48,907 nucleotides of DNA from Hypsibius dujardini (lineage: Eukaryota > Tardigrada > Eutardigrada > Parachela > Hypsibiidae). This document shows positions 22,455 to 34,265 of this stretch, piece by piece. The position numbers and the translations under genes are program-made. Location of the stretch: the NCBI GenBank assembly GCA_001579985.1, contig LRSR01004005.1, positions 1 through 48,907 on the forward strand, given 5' to 3'. The notes beneath the pieces are model-generated. The model searched no databases. It saw only the letters and a program-made list of their open reading frames with translations, and was not told the origin of the DNA. Numbering within the stretch: position 1 is the stretch's first letter; each line of letters opens with the position of its first letter.

Positions 22455-23968
22455 TTCGGGTCACCCTGGTTAGGGGTCACAGCTTTTACTCGAGAGTTGT
22501 GCCGTCTTTTAGGAAGCTAAAGCAACCTCCAAAACCACAACCGTAGTCATGGAAATGCAAGAGCCTTAGCTTGTGGAGCTATCGAGAAGGGATATTTGAG
22601 TCAGAAATAGACTCCGGGGTGAGCACACATTGCTTCGTGAAAGCATGACATTAATCTCGCTGTATAGTGACTAAGAAAAACTATTAGGAAAAGCTAGTCA
22701 TATATTAAGTAAATATATCATAACACATAAACGGTAAATATAATATTATTATTATTATTCGTACCAAGGGCGAATTGAGCCATCGGCGTGGCCGGTTTGT
22801 CTGCCTGTCACTTGTGCATTCGACTGTTTGTCTGTCAATCTGCCAGTCAGTCTATGATTTTGTGTTCTGTCGACATGTCTGTCTGCCTGTCTGTGTGTCT
22901 GTCTCTCTGAACAGTTCTGGCGAGAAGGCCGAAAGGTCCGGCCTTACCATCAGACTTGACATTTATTTTGCCCTTGGGCAAAATATGACCCTTCTCCTAT
23001 ATTGGTCCTCAGCAGACAACCCCTGGAGCATGTTTACCCGTAAGCACCTTGGTTGGCCCTTGCTCAAGTGTCGACAATTCTGTAAAAAATTTGGGCTTCG
23101 ACCCTTGACCGCGTTAGACCACAATTAGCTTCTGAATTACACACAACATCTTTGCTTAAACTGAAAGAGTCAGCCAGTGCATTTTCTCTTGGTTGAAAAG
23201 TTTCTTTGGAGCTGAGCTCGCAATCTGCCACATACTAGTAACAGTGCTAGCCGGTATGCACGCCACCCAGTGCTTTGTGTGGTTTCTTGGACCGAAAATA
23301 GGGACATATAACGACCTGATTCGCATTTCCTAAGCCCTGCAAGGCCTGCACGATAAATACTGTCCGTCAGAGTAGACGCGAGGTTTCTCTCTGCCGTTCA
23401 AATGATTTTCAGAATTCAGAGGCTGATTGTAACTCCATGTAGTATGTACTTCTCGGACATCCAATCTTAAATATATCCCTACACAACTGGCTGACCAAAG
23501 TTGACTTTTTAACTTTCCAGAATTAATAGGCCTCTATTTTTAAGCTAGAAAAGTTAGTGCATGCAAAATCCTGCTAGTTATACGAGCGATCGGTCATCTT
23601 CACCCTGATATCAGGGGTCACTGTATTACTCTGGAGTCAAGCAATCCTCTAGGCAGCTCAAGATAACCTCTACCCATAGGCACGAATACTAAAAAGGACA
23701 AAAGGAACTTTGTCGAATTTGTCGAGAAGTCACAGAGGCACTGAATCGACACGCGATTTAACAACTTAGCAAGCGCTAACCTTGAAGTCAAACAGCTGCC
23801 AGAAAGCCGCCCACGACAGCATTGGCTCGTGGTAGACAGGCCTTGTTGCCCGACCAACAAAAAAGAACTCCATCAACATAAGAACAGAAAAGCTGATACA
23901 AATAAAAAAAAGATTGAGAACTGTCTAGACTTCACAGAACGCGCTGAACTAGAACTGTACAGGCACTT
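22455..23968. other. Intergenic, no gene seen
   Basis: Between the IQCG start and the FKBP-TPR stop. It contains an ATT run near 22740-22760 and a CTGT-like patch at 22795-22912. The scattered short open frames show no domain or splice support. Confidence 0.5.
22795..22912. repeat. Degenerate (CTGT)n satellite
   Basis: Decayed tetranucleotide array in the intergenic stretch upstream of IQCG. Confidence 0.7.
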
Positions 23969-26714
23969 TCAGGCAATCCGACTGAGGCGGACGGTGTTGC
24001 GCTTCTTGCCGGCCTTCACCGAAACCATCAATCCCGCCTCCTTGGCCCTCTCCTCCAGGTAGGAGAGGTTCAGCTTGTCGATGAACATCGAAAAGTCCAG
24101 CGGGGCCTCCATCAAGCTGGAGTTGGATTTGAATTTGGCAATCTCCTCCGCGACGTGCTTCCGGACGACGTTGCCGACCAATGCCCAGCGGTCCACTTTC
24201 ACAGCCGCCGGCTGGGCTAACGGGAACATGCGGCGGTAGAGCAACGACTCCTGCTCCTTCTCGCGGGCAATTTTCTTCTCCAACTTGGCGTACAGCTCGG
24301 CGAACTCCGCGCAGCCAGGACGGAGTTTGATTCCGCGAGCCGCTAACGGAAATCCCTCCTCGTGGTTGTTCAGATGGAAGTGAGCCAAGGCCAGATAGTA
24401 CAAAGCCTAACCAAGCCAGTTGTTAATGTTAAGAGTTTCTGTTTGCTATTCAAGTTAGAAGCAAGCTCTAACCTTGAAGTTATTGGCATCATCTGCGACC
24501 AGGGCAGCCGTCAGGGACGCCACAATCTTCCAGTTGTCCAGCTTCGCGTTGGTCACAGCGGCATTCTGCTTTAACAAACGGCCAATATCCTTGACCTCCG
24601 CTTGCGTTTCTTCCTCAGTTTCGCTATCCAGCAGCTGTTCGCACACCTCAACAGCCCGGATGCCCTAAGCCGAGGACAGAAATAATATTGTTCAGATTAA
24701 CTAAAAATAGTTAATTAAAATCGGTATTTTATTTCAAATTACATGACTTTTTGATTAATTTAAAAACCAGACACCTGGAGACGTGTTGATGTTTAATTTA
24801 AATTAAAAACTGTAAAATTAATCCAAAGTTCAATAATTTACTGGACGTACATCGGTGAAATTTTCCCTGGCGTATTCAAACTTGTGGAGTTGAAACTGGA
24901 TGATGCCCCGCTCACGGAACTCGTGGGCGGCTTTCAGGCACGTCTCCAAGCCGAGGTGATCGAGGATGTCCACCTGCTGCCGGAGAAATGTGTTCGAGGC
25001 TCTGCGGTCGTCCACGATTTCCTCACGAAGCTCAATCAGATAGTGCAGGAAGGCGTTGGGTGGAATGCGCGGCGGCACGCCACGCCCACCTAAATCACAC
25101 AAAACAGTCAAATGAATTCGGACGTTGTCAGCTTCAATCTACTCTACCACACACGTGGCCAGATTACTGGGAGGCAGAGTTCGAACCACTCTTTAGGTGA
25201 GCGCAAGCAAAATTAGGTAGCCCGAGTTTGAGCCAAACACCCAGTTTGAACCACTCTTTAGTTGGGCGCAAACAAAATTATGTGGCCCAAGTTTGAACCA
25301 AACACCCAGTATTGTGGCCATGTGTGTACTATAGATACAGTAGTTTAGAACACACCAAAAGCGTAGTCAGGATGAATTCGGAAATGAGCTGTCTCTCCGA
25401 GATTCATGGTAGCCACGCCCAGCCGCAGACCGCGTTGGATCATCTCATTCTCCCCGACGTGATCAACTCTACAAAACCACGAAGGAAAACAGTAGAATTA
25501 GAAATTGCGGAACGAAAGGCGCCACCTGTTGGGATCCCTGGGAATGTAGGATCTCAGTACCGAAAAACTTCCCGGCGTCCGCTGAATCTTGTGGCATCGA
25601 TGACTTTCGCGAAATTCGGTTCCACGAACCCAGTGTATTGCCAGGAGATGAACATGCCCTCCTTCACCGGCGTTGTCGGCTGTCCGGGGGAGATCACTCG
25701 CTTCCGCACTTTACCGTCGGCTGTCACCTTCTCCAGGTGGTCCCAGATTCGTGGATTTTGAGTGCCGCCATGGTCCTTGATCCAGGTCTGTAGGCAGATC
25801 TTGACGTTGCGTAGCTGTTGAAAGTCTTTACCGTCGCGGTCGCACTCGTCATGTTCTGCATCCCACGACAGCTTCATGGTCTCCGGCCAATCTAAACCTA
25901 CGGGAAGACACCTTTAGATTTACTGAACTTGTTAAACTAGACGAATTAAATTTATAACAATTTATAAATAAATTTTATTTTACAAATTATAATAAAATTT
26001 GAATTTATTGCAACTTAACTAAACGAATTAAACTTAAGAAATAGATTCCTTTCGCATATTACTTAGTGTTTTTACCTTTATAACAGTTCAATAAATATAC
26101 CCTATTTTACGTTATACTATAAACCAATAAAATATATTATATTTAGTGTTAGTCTAGTTTTAATCTCCATGGCTTACTTGTTAGTGCTACAATTGCACAA
26201 ATTGATAATATTTCTTGATGGTGTCTGACAATGTGCAACATCAAATAACGACTGTGCAAAAATTCCCTTAATCGATCACGAACTAGTTAACCTGAAGAGA
26301 ATCATAATTTGGGCGCTCATAAAATCAACTGTCAATCAATAAAACTATGCAGCTAACGAACCAAAACGGTCGTGCACTCACTCTACTGGATCAATCTATC
26401 GATCAATCACTCACTCTCTCCGGGTAATCCAATCGCACTCAAATTTGTTTGTAATCAATGCATCAATCAATCTACCCAAGGTGGCCACACACACACACAA
26501 ACAACCGCTCACCTTGATGAGAAGGCCCACTCTCCGATTGCGACGCCTGGGAGTTATCGCCATCTTCCGAAAATTGTCCATAAGATTCCGCGTAAGCTTC
26601 TAAAAATTATTGTGGAAATTATTCTCGTCATCCACGTTCCACGGTAAGACAATTTTATTGTCCTAAATTTTCTTTCCAGCACCAACCCGGAACTTCAGCA
26701 GGCAGCGGTCCCAT
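23969..26714 (-). CDS. FKBP-type immunophilin with TPR repeats (FKBP6/Shutdown-like or FKBP4/5-like)
   Basis: Exons: 26714-26687 (tentative first exon), 26599-26513, 25891-25561, 25468-25356, 25089-24851, 24664-24473, 24406-23969. They total 1428 nt and 475 aa, with closing phases. One FKBP domain spans about residues 95-207: ISWQYTGF, then LGETAHFRIHPDYAFG, then PPRIPPNAFLHYLIEL. Next come three TPR-like helical pairs (KAAHEFRERGIIQFQLHKF; YYLALAHFHLNNHEEGF) and a KEQESLLYRRMF segment like the tail of FKBP-TPR co-chaperones. The conserved active-site Trp of FKBP12 (VIRGWEEGV) is Leu here (IQRGLRLGV), so isomerase activity is probably weak. One FKBP domain plus TPRs fits FKBP6/Shutdown, an HSP90 co-chaperone of the piRNA pathway; FKBP4/5 usually have two. 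The start codon is uncertain. Confidence 0.8.
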
Positions 26715-27094
26715 CGTCGCGGTACTAATAGCAGTTGCCTCGTTCTCGTATTAGTTTGCTGCGCTGAAAAATATAGCGGCCCGATCGTAGGCTCCACAAA
26801 GTAGCGGACAAAGTCGTGTAGTGAAAAATGAAAACTGAGCGATGCAGCCGAAGATGGAACTAAATTTTGTAGTCATTGTTATTTTTCGCCTCGTCTCGTT
26901 CGTTTATCGGCCTTGTTCGCGTTGTTTATCCAATTGTTCGTATTAGTTATAAGACACCATGTCATTTACCCGGACCGGACCTCTTCTAAAATGCCATTGT
27001 TCACATAATTTATCGGACTTGTTCCATTTTTTATCCATAGTTTATTTTGATTACTTCCGGTGCGTAAATGTCTGATCCGTCAGCAGTCTAAGGT
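26715..27094. promoter_or_regulatory. Candidate bidirectional promoter interval
   Basis: About 380 bp lies between the tentative start of the minus-strand FKBP-TPR gene and the plus-strand TSEN34 start. It is T-rich, with no TATA box I would trust. A GTATGA at 27093 just after CTAAG could be the donor of a 5' untranslated exon of TSEN34. Confidence 0.35.
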
Positions 27095-29036
27095 ATGATC
27101 GTTGACTCCCTTTTTTATTCGTCTTACGCACACTATGCACCACCACAAGAACAGCCCAGTACCCTTGTGAGAAATCGAGATATCGCCCTCGTGAAAATGG
27201 ATCAAACAGCAGCAGCAACAATGGCGGCACAAAAAATGGACGTGGGATGCGATCCCCCGGTTCCGTTGGTGAAGCAGAAGGAAGTTCCGAGCCACGATCA
27301 TCAGTCCATGAAATTCATCAAAACAGAATCTGTCGGTGGTCTTCCCACCCGGAAACCCAATGCCGATTCCTTAGCCGCTCCGGCCGATCGAGTCATCACC
27401 ATTAGTATTGGCGTACAGGGATCCCTGTTGGTCTGGGACCCTTTAGGTAATCTTTTTTTTTTCGTTGAGTTTTCCGACGTATTGAATTAGATGGGATTTG
27501 AGTAAATTTTAGGTTTGCCGTCGTAGATGCGATCGTGCTGCAGCGGAATTACCGCATTCAGGGCGCTAGCATGGGAATGTATCCGCGGGTGCCGGTCCAG
27601 GATGCCTTCATGTCGCTGCCGATTGCGCTGATGCCGGAGGAGGCGGCCTACCTTCGGGACAAGCAACAGGCTCGATTTGAGGATGAGTCAAGTTTGGTTA
27701 GGATGCCGACGCTGATGGACGTGGTGGAATTCCACGACGCCCGGAAAGTTCAAGTCTCACAGCAAGTGCGTTTTTTTCGCAGAGAGTGGATTGCTCGATC
27801 GGTTGATTGAGGCAGCATTGCGATGGCCGTTGCCTGATGGCTTGGTTGATTGCATTTTGTTGATTTCATTGATTGGTTTAACCCGTTGATTGCATTTACA
27901 AAATGCAATTGCAGCTGCGCTGACAAGTGAGTGCACTGCACTGTATTATCAAATAATGTTTTCCGATTTAGTAAATAAATTTGACCGACATTTTTGAAAG
28001 TAATAAACTTATTTTATAAATATATATATATTTATAAATATAAATAAGATAAGTTTGTTACTTTCAAAAATGTAGAATGAAAATATTTTCAACATTTGAC
28101 AGAAGATTTAAAAACAACTATATTTCAGATGGAATATATTATTGAAGTCACAATACGCGTATAAATATGAAATGCATTTACAAATTTTATGTAGGTATAT
28201 TAGATGTAAATTAAAAGCCACTTTTTCAACGATTTAAAATGGAGTATAATTAAGCAAACCAGTGGCAGATTTAATAGTTTTCTGCTATTGAACTGACAGT
28301 TGATTTAAATTTTGTGTTTGCTGGAACAAAAATCACTGCAGTGGTATATATAACTGATCTTTGAGGAGAGAATTCGATTTCGTAGGACGAAATCTACGAT
28401 AAACTCCGCCCGCGTCACTTTGACCTCCACCGTGACGTTGTCTACTCCAAATATCTGCGTGAGCTGCAGGAGGCCGCCGCGGTGGAGGGGGTCAAGCTGC
28501 CGGAGAGTCCCGATGACCTGTGGGAGCTGTTGCGGGCGCGTTTGTTGGCCCACCCCGATCTGCAGAACCAGGTCGTCAATGTGGAACTGCCGACGCGGTC
28601 TTGGCGGGCGCAGATGGGCGGACTGAAGATGGCGGAGATTGCCTTTCACTATCCGGAAACTTCGAAGGAGCGGTGCTTCTACGCGGCCTACGCTGCCCTG
28701 ATGGATCGCGGGTTCAGCGTCACTTCCGGCTCCAACTACGGTGCCGATTTTTTGGCCTTCAAAGGTGAGCGTCGGTTGTGTTTTGTAAAACGTTCCCGGA
28801 TAGATCGGCTCGTCGAGTTTGGATGTACATGTTTTTCTTACTTCACAGGTGATCCGCATTTGGTTTACTCATCATACATGGTGAAAGTGATTAACGTGGC
28901 GGAAGGCGACAGCCTGGACGACTACCTGCGACTGGGGCGAGTGGCTACGACGGCAAAGAAAGCCCTCTTGTGGGTCATGGTCAGCGAGGACTTACTGGTG
29001 GAATTTTGCTGCAGTAAATGGTCGTTGATGAAGTAG
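27095..29036 (+). CDS. TSEN34: tRNA-splicing endonuclease subunit Sen34
   Basis: Exons: 27095-27446, about 27503-27765, 28386-28764, 28849-29036. The N-domain (ITISIGVQGSLLVWDP, later LPIALMPEEAAYL) and the C-terminal nuclease domain (GSNYGADFLAFKGDP; RVATTAKKALLWVM; terminal CCSKWSLMK) both match Sen34. This subunit cleaves the 3' splice site of intron-containing pre-tRNA within the TSEN complex. Of the catalytic Tyr-His-Lys triad (human Y247, H255, K286) only the Lys is kept: the Tyr position is Phe (DFLAF) and the His position is Tyr (HLVYSSYMV). The first junction does not close with the obvious AG at 27511-27512; the AG at 27501-27502 closes it. Translation could start at 27095 or at an in-frame ATG near 27200. 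Confidence 0.85.
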
Positions 29037-30396
29037 ATTGATCTTCTCAAAAATTTTTGACTCCTTGTTCACTTCTAATTCCCTGCGTTGATACCGTGGT
29101 CAACATTTGGGCTGGTAAAGTTTGCTTCTGTCTTTCAGTTCTTGAAGCAGTCTCATAAGGGAGCTTATGCTGCCCAATCCATCCACTAGGAGACTTTTCT
29201 GTTTCGCCCTTCCTGATCCAGTGTTGAAATTGTGATCATGTTGTGAATTTGGTATATAATGGTAGAACCTATAATTGTTTTGTTAAACTGCTGACCTCCA
29301 TGACCGGTACGGTGGTACCGTAGTGGTGTTCATAAATCACGATCAGCTGACCGCTTTACAGTTTTCTGGACTGATATACAGCAGCGCCGTCTACCGGTGG
29401 GCTAGAGTGTTGGATGTATGGGCCAATGGACGGGGATTCAGTCGGTTCATTAAACGCACTGTGCTGTTCAATTAGATTCACGGCAAATCTTTTTTGCCTG
29501 TGCGGGAGAATTTGCACTTTACGAGGAGCCAACTTTTTGCGTGATTTTCACTTCCTAAAAACGCCGATCTCTTTTTCCCCGGAAGGTCTCCCTCGCCGAC
29601 GTCCTGGCTTACCATTCTGCGGAATGTGTTCCAAGCTGTAAAAGGTAAGAAGATGACCGGGCGATTTGTATCTCTTTAAGTGCGGATGAATTAAAACGGG
29701 CCGTTGTTGAGGAAATTGAGGGAAATCTTCTCAGCTGTTTCGAATTTTAAAAATTCATTCCCCCGCGAAACAGCTCCTCCAGGTTACTCTCGTGATGAGG
29801 AATGGACTTACCATTTGAACTTGATGAGAAAATCATTCTGTACTGCTGTTCACAATCTGAGAAGAGAACTTCTGGAGGAGCCGTTTCTGCTGGCGAGGTC
29901 TTCAATTTTTTCGTGAATGGTTAATGAATTTAATTTGACTTACGAAAGACTTTTCTATGCTTTTGAAACCGAAATGAGAATTTGTGTCTTCCGCATATTT
30001 TAAATATGTTGCATGCGATTGCGGGGCGCCCGATATTCATTAGAATATTTGCAGGAACCATTGTCTTCCTCCGAAGACGTCTTGATATTCACACCGCTCT
30101 TCTTCATTAAGTGTCTTTGATCGCTTCCGGTGTTTCATAATTTTCTATGTTATTTCCCATTATTAAACCAATTGTTTGAGTTTGTGGATCCTTGTGCGGT
30201 TAAATTCTGCGCAGTGAAGTCACTACCCATTTTTGGACTCGGCGCTACCCAATCTCTTCTTTCCTTTCAGTATTATTCATTTTACAGTGTGCGGTAGAAG
30301 AGAAGACACAAAATTTAATAAGATGCTTATTCGTTTCAGGTTGCGAAATTACTCGCGAAGTCTTAAGAGTTTCCTCACATTCAATTTTGAGCAATC
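29037..30396. other. Intergenic between TSEN34 and CCT5
   Basis: No supportable exon. A 70-codon open frame near 29704-29916 has no recognisable domain. A block including CTGCTGTTCACAATCTGA near 29841 also occurs near 31303 in a CCT5 intron, so at least part of this stretch is dispersed repeat. Confidence 0.5.
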
Positions 30397-33300
30397 ATGG
30401 CAGCAATGGGGCAGCTGGTCTTCGATGAGTTCGGGAAGCCTTGTAAGTGTTGTGGGATGTCTTGCCTTCCGAAAGTCGTTCAGAGTTGTGACACTCTTAA
30501 TCAAATCAACCAATCAGCCAAAGGTTTATATTTAATCGAATCAATCAATCGAAGGTACCTGTTTATTACATCAGTCAATCAATGCGCCAAAGGTACCTAT
30601 CGTGGTGTGACTGGGTTTTTTCCCTATTGCAGTTATCATTCTCCGTAATCAAGACAAAAAGCGACGAATCGTTGGAATCGAAGCGTTGAAGGTAAACTTC
30701 ACTTACGCATATTCGACACGCACAAATTTTATTCGAAAAATGATGATAAGAATTACCGGTTGAAAGCAATGAAACTAATCTTTTGGCTGCTGGATTTTTT
30801 AAATCTGCACTGATTCGAATGCTGAAATGCTTGCTCACTTCACGACGACTTTCTTTTCCCGCTCTCTAAAGATCTCTTTTCCGTTTTGTGTATTTTTAGT
30901 CTCACATTATGGCTGCAAAGAATGTGTACAACACTCTTAGAACATCCCTTGGACCAAAAGGTACCTTCACCGGCTTTGCCTTCTACACGATGTCTTAATC
31001 ACGTGATAACAGTGCTTGCTTCGTAGGTCTCGATAAAGTCCTCGTCGGACCGGACGGTGATGTGACTATTACGAACGACGGTGCCACCATCATGCAGGAG
31101 ATGCGGCCTTCCCATGAGATTGCCAAGTTGATGGTGGAGCTGGCAAAGTCGCAAGACGACGAGATTGGTGACGGCACTACCAGTGTTGTTGGTACGTTTC
31201 CCTCGAGTCCAGTCACGGCGTCGGGTGTATTTTTATGGAATTATGTGATGATAACGGGACCGAAAATTTGACTCTGATGAAAAATGCGTTTTCTAATCTG
31301 CTGTTCACAATCTGATGATTCCTCCTCCCAGACATCGTCCTACCGCAAAATGGTTGTCTTGTATTGTTTTGTTGAGTCTTTTTTGTGGCTGTTTTTACAG
31401 TCCTTGCCGGTGCCCTGCTGGAACAGGCAGAATCTCTCTTGGACAAGGGAATCCACCCCATTCGGATCGCCGATGGCTACGAAATGGCAGCTGCCTTGGC
31501 GGTGAAGCATCTCGAGTCGATTGCCGAAAGCCTCACCTTCTCCAAGGACAACGTCGGTGCCTTGACTGACATTGCCAGTACAACTCTTGGATCTAAAGTG
31601 TGAGTCTGCAACATTGTGAGCAAGAGTGTGATGAGATTCCCGTTAAAATGATGATACCGAATTACCGTTTGATAGCGATGATACTAAACAAACATGGCTG
31701 CTGGTTTTATAACTAGTCTGATTTAAAAGTGTCAAAATTGCTGGATAATCCTTTTATCGGGGAGCGTGTTTTGAAGAATTTATTTTGCAGGGTTAACCGG
31801 TACCGGAAGGAGTTGGCCAAAATTGCCGTGGAGGCTGTCCTCTCTGTCGCCGATCTGGAGCACCGCGACGTGGACTTTGAGCTAATTAAGATTGTGACTA
31901 AGGTCGGCGCGCAGCTGGAAGACACGATGCTGATCAAGGGAGTGCTCGTCGATAAGGACATGAGCCATCCACAGATGCCCAAAGTACGTACCACTGAGGG
32001 CAGCCTGAGTTTTTGAAAGTTGAACGGGGGACCCATGGAATCTCTGGCAGCCTTTTTGATGGCTTCATGGAGCCAGAACTGGGCCGAAAAGTGCATTTTG
32101 GTGCTGTATCTTTATCTTGCTTTGCGGCATCCTAGCCGCTTTGATAAATGGACCATCAGCCTGACATTTTTTTTCTCGTGCTTCTGTTTTAGGAAATTAA
32201 AGATGCCCACATTGCCATCCTAACGTGCCCGTTTGAGCCTCCGAAGCCCAAGACCAAGCATAAGCTGGACGTGACCACAGTGGAGGAGTACCAGAAGCTG
32301 CGCGAGTATGAGAAGCAAAAGTTTGAGCAGATGGTGCAGCAGGTGAAGGACGCCGGCGCGAACCTAGTCATATGTCAGTGGGGCTTCGATGACGAAGCCA
32401 ATCATCTGCTGCTGCAGCGCGAACTGCCGGCCGTACGCTGGGTCGGCGGTCCGGAAATTGAAGTAAGTCTCGACAAACTGTTATCATTAACTGTGTCAAG
32501 ATTTAGATATAAAAAAACTCGCTGACTGACTCGTACCGAGAAGTTTGAAAGAGTCCTTTCGCATGGGATGCGCCTATAGCAGTTCTGTTGACGTGTATTC
32601 AAGTCTTATTTGTCTTTTCGCTCTCAGCTCATCGCGATCGCCACCGGCGGCCGCATCGTTCCTCGATTTGAAGAGCTGAGTAAGGCGAAGCTCGGATTTG
32701 CCGGCAGCGTCAAGGAAATCTCATTCGGTACAGCGAGAGATCGCATGCTGGTCATCGAAGGATGTCCCAGCTCGCGCGCCGTCACCGTCTTCATCCGCGG
32801 CGGTAACAAAATGGTATGTTTTGCTCTCGGAGATACATGATGTGATTGGTTGTACTTGATACTTATACTTGCAAGGACGCTAGACTGAGTGATTGATTGA
32901 TTGAAAGAGTTGGAGTTAAGAAGTTGTATGGCTAAGCTTGATAGGTTGATTGATTGATCTGAATAAAGGACTTGTTGGGTTACGCAGCACCGCTTTCCGG
33001 TTATGACACGGCGTGTATGTGCGATCCGTGTCTCGGATTGCTGAGTGCGAGATAGACGTGTTACCATGAACCATTGGTCCACTTTGCCTGACGTGGTGGA
33101 TTCGCACTGATGATGGTAAGACATGATCGCTCTTTTTGCTTGCAGATTGTCGACGAAGCCAAGCGGAGCATCCATGACGCGATTTGTGTTGTGCGGAATC
33201 TGGTGAAGGATCCCCGTGTCGTGTACGGCGGTGGTGCCGCGGATATTTCCTGCGCCAACGTGGTGGCCGAAGCCGCCGACAAGGTGCCCGGCCTGGAGCA

Positions 33301-33758
33301 GTACTCGTACCGCGCGTTTGCCGACGCCCTGGAGGTGATTCCCCTGGCCCTGGCGGAGAATAGCGGGTTGAATCCAATCGAGGCTGTCTCTGAGGTTAAG
33401 GCACGTCAAATTAAGGAGAAGAACCCGCGCCTCGGTGTGGATTGCATGCACAAGGGGACCAACGGTGAGTTTTTTATAGTGATAAATTGGTTTTTTATGC
33501 AGGCAATGTCAGCCTGAAGTTATCTGTTTGTATTGTCTGTTTATCTGACTGTCTTATCTATCTGTCTGTCTGCCATTCTGTGGTAAAGTTCCCGGCTGTT
33601 TTTGATATCGTCTTTTCCTTTCTCCTCTAGATATGAAAGAGCAGTGTGTCGTGGAGGCCCTCATCGGAAAGCGGCAGCAAATTCTTTTAGCCACACAGTT
33701 GGTTAGAATGATTTTGAAGATTGATGATGTCAGACTGCCCGGCGAGAAGGAAGATTGA
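30397..33758 (+). CDS. CCT5: T-complex protein 1 subunit epsilon (CCT5)
   Basis: Ten exons: 30397-30442, 30633-30691, 30900-30960, 31027-31191, 31401-31599, 31791-31983, 32193-32462, 32628-32813, 33146-33464, 33631-33758. They total 1626 nt and 541 aa, the same length as the human protein, with all phases closing. The start [15 protein letters not shown] is the epsilon-type N-terminus. ATP-site motifs are present ([27 protein letters not shown]), as are the apical-domain block [15 protein letters not shown] and the terminal [13 protein letters not shown]5 is one of eight subunits of the cytosolic TRiC/CCT chaperonin, which folds actin and tubulin. I see nothing abnormal in the protein. Two introns share a diverged repeat (see findings). 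It converges on SDR-A. Confidence 0.97.
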
Positions 33759-34265
33759 ATTGAACGCTAATCTGAGTACTCTTTTTTTTCTGTCCTCCGA
33801 AATGGTTCTCTTTGTATACTAATCTGCATCGCCGCGCCGTACACACTTTGCTGTTATGTAATTTTATATCCTTGATGTGACCTATCGCGCCATGTGACGA
33901 AGAGTTTTCTAAAAAGCCACAATCCCGTTTTTTCGTTTATATTTGTTTGAGGAAGAAAATGACCGTTCCCGATTGATCTCCCGAGTGCACTAAGACAATA
34001 TAGTGGGGAACGGAGTTAGTCCGCATCACTCCTAAAGCTGCAGCTTTCAGCTGCCTAGAGGGGAAAAAGCCAACCGAAACCGATGGGAAAGAATAGTGCC
34101 CGACGTAGTAGTGCAAGAGTAATTTTGACAAGCGTGTGCGCAGGTGTCATGGGGAAGGCGAAAGCAGACACCGACCGACTGATGGTAAGAGATCTACTTA
34201 TTACACGGCAAGAGGCAATAGGCAGGCATTGGGCGTCCCAGGAGCGACTGCAAAACCGAAGACAG

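Noticed and set aside
28305-28859. 184-codon minus-strand frame
   Set aside because: Antisense to the third TSEN34 exon; no independent support.
32624-33451. 275-codon minus-strand frame
   Set aside because: Antisense to two CCT5 exons and the intron between them; no domain, and the opposite strand is a clear gene.
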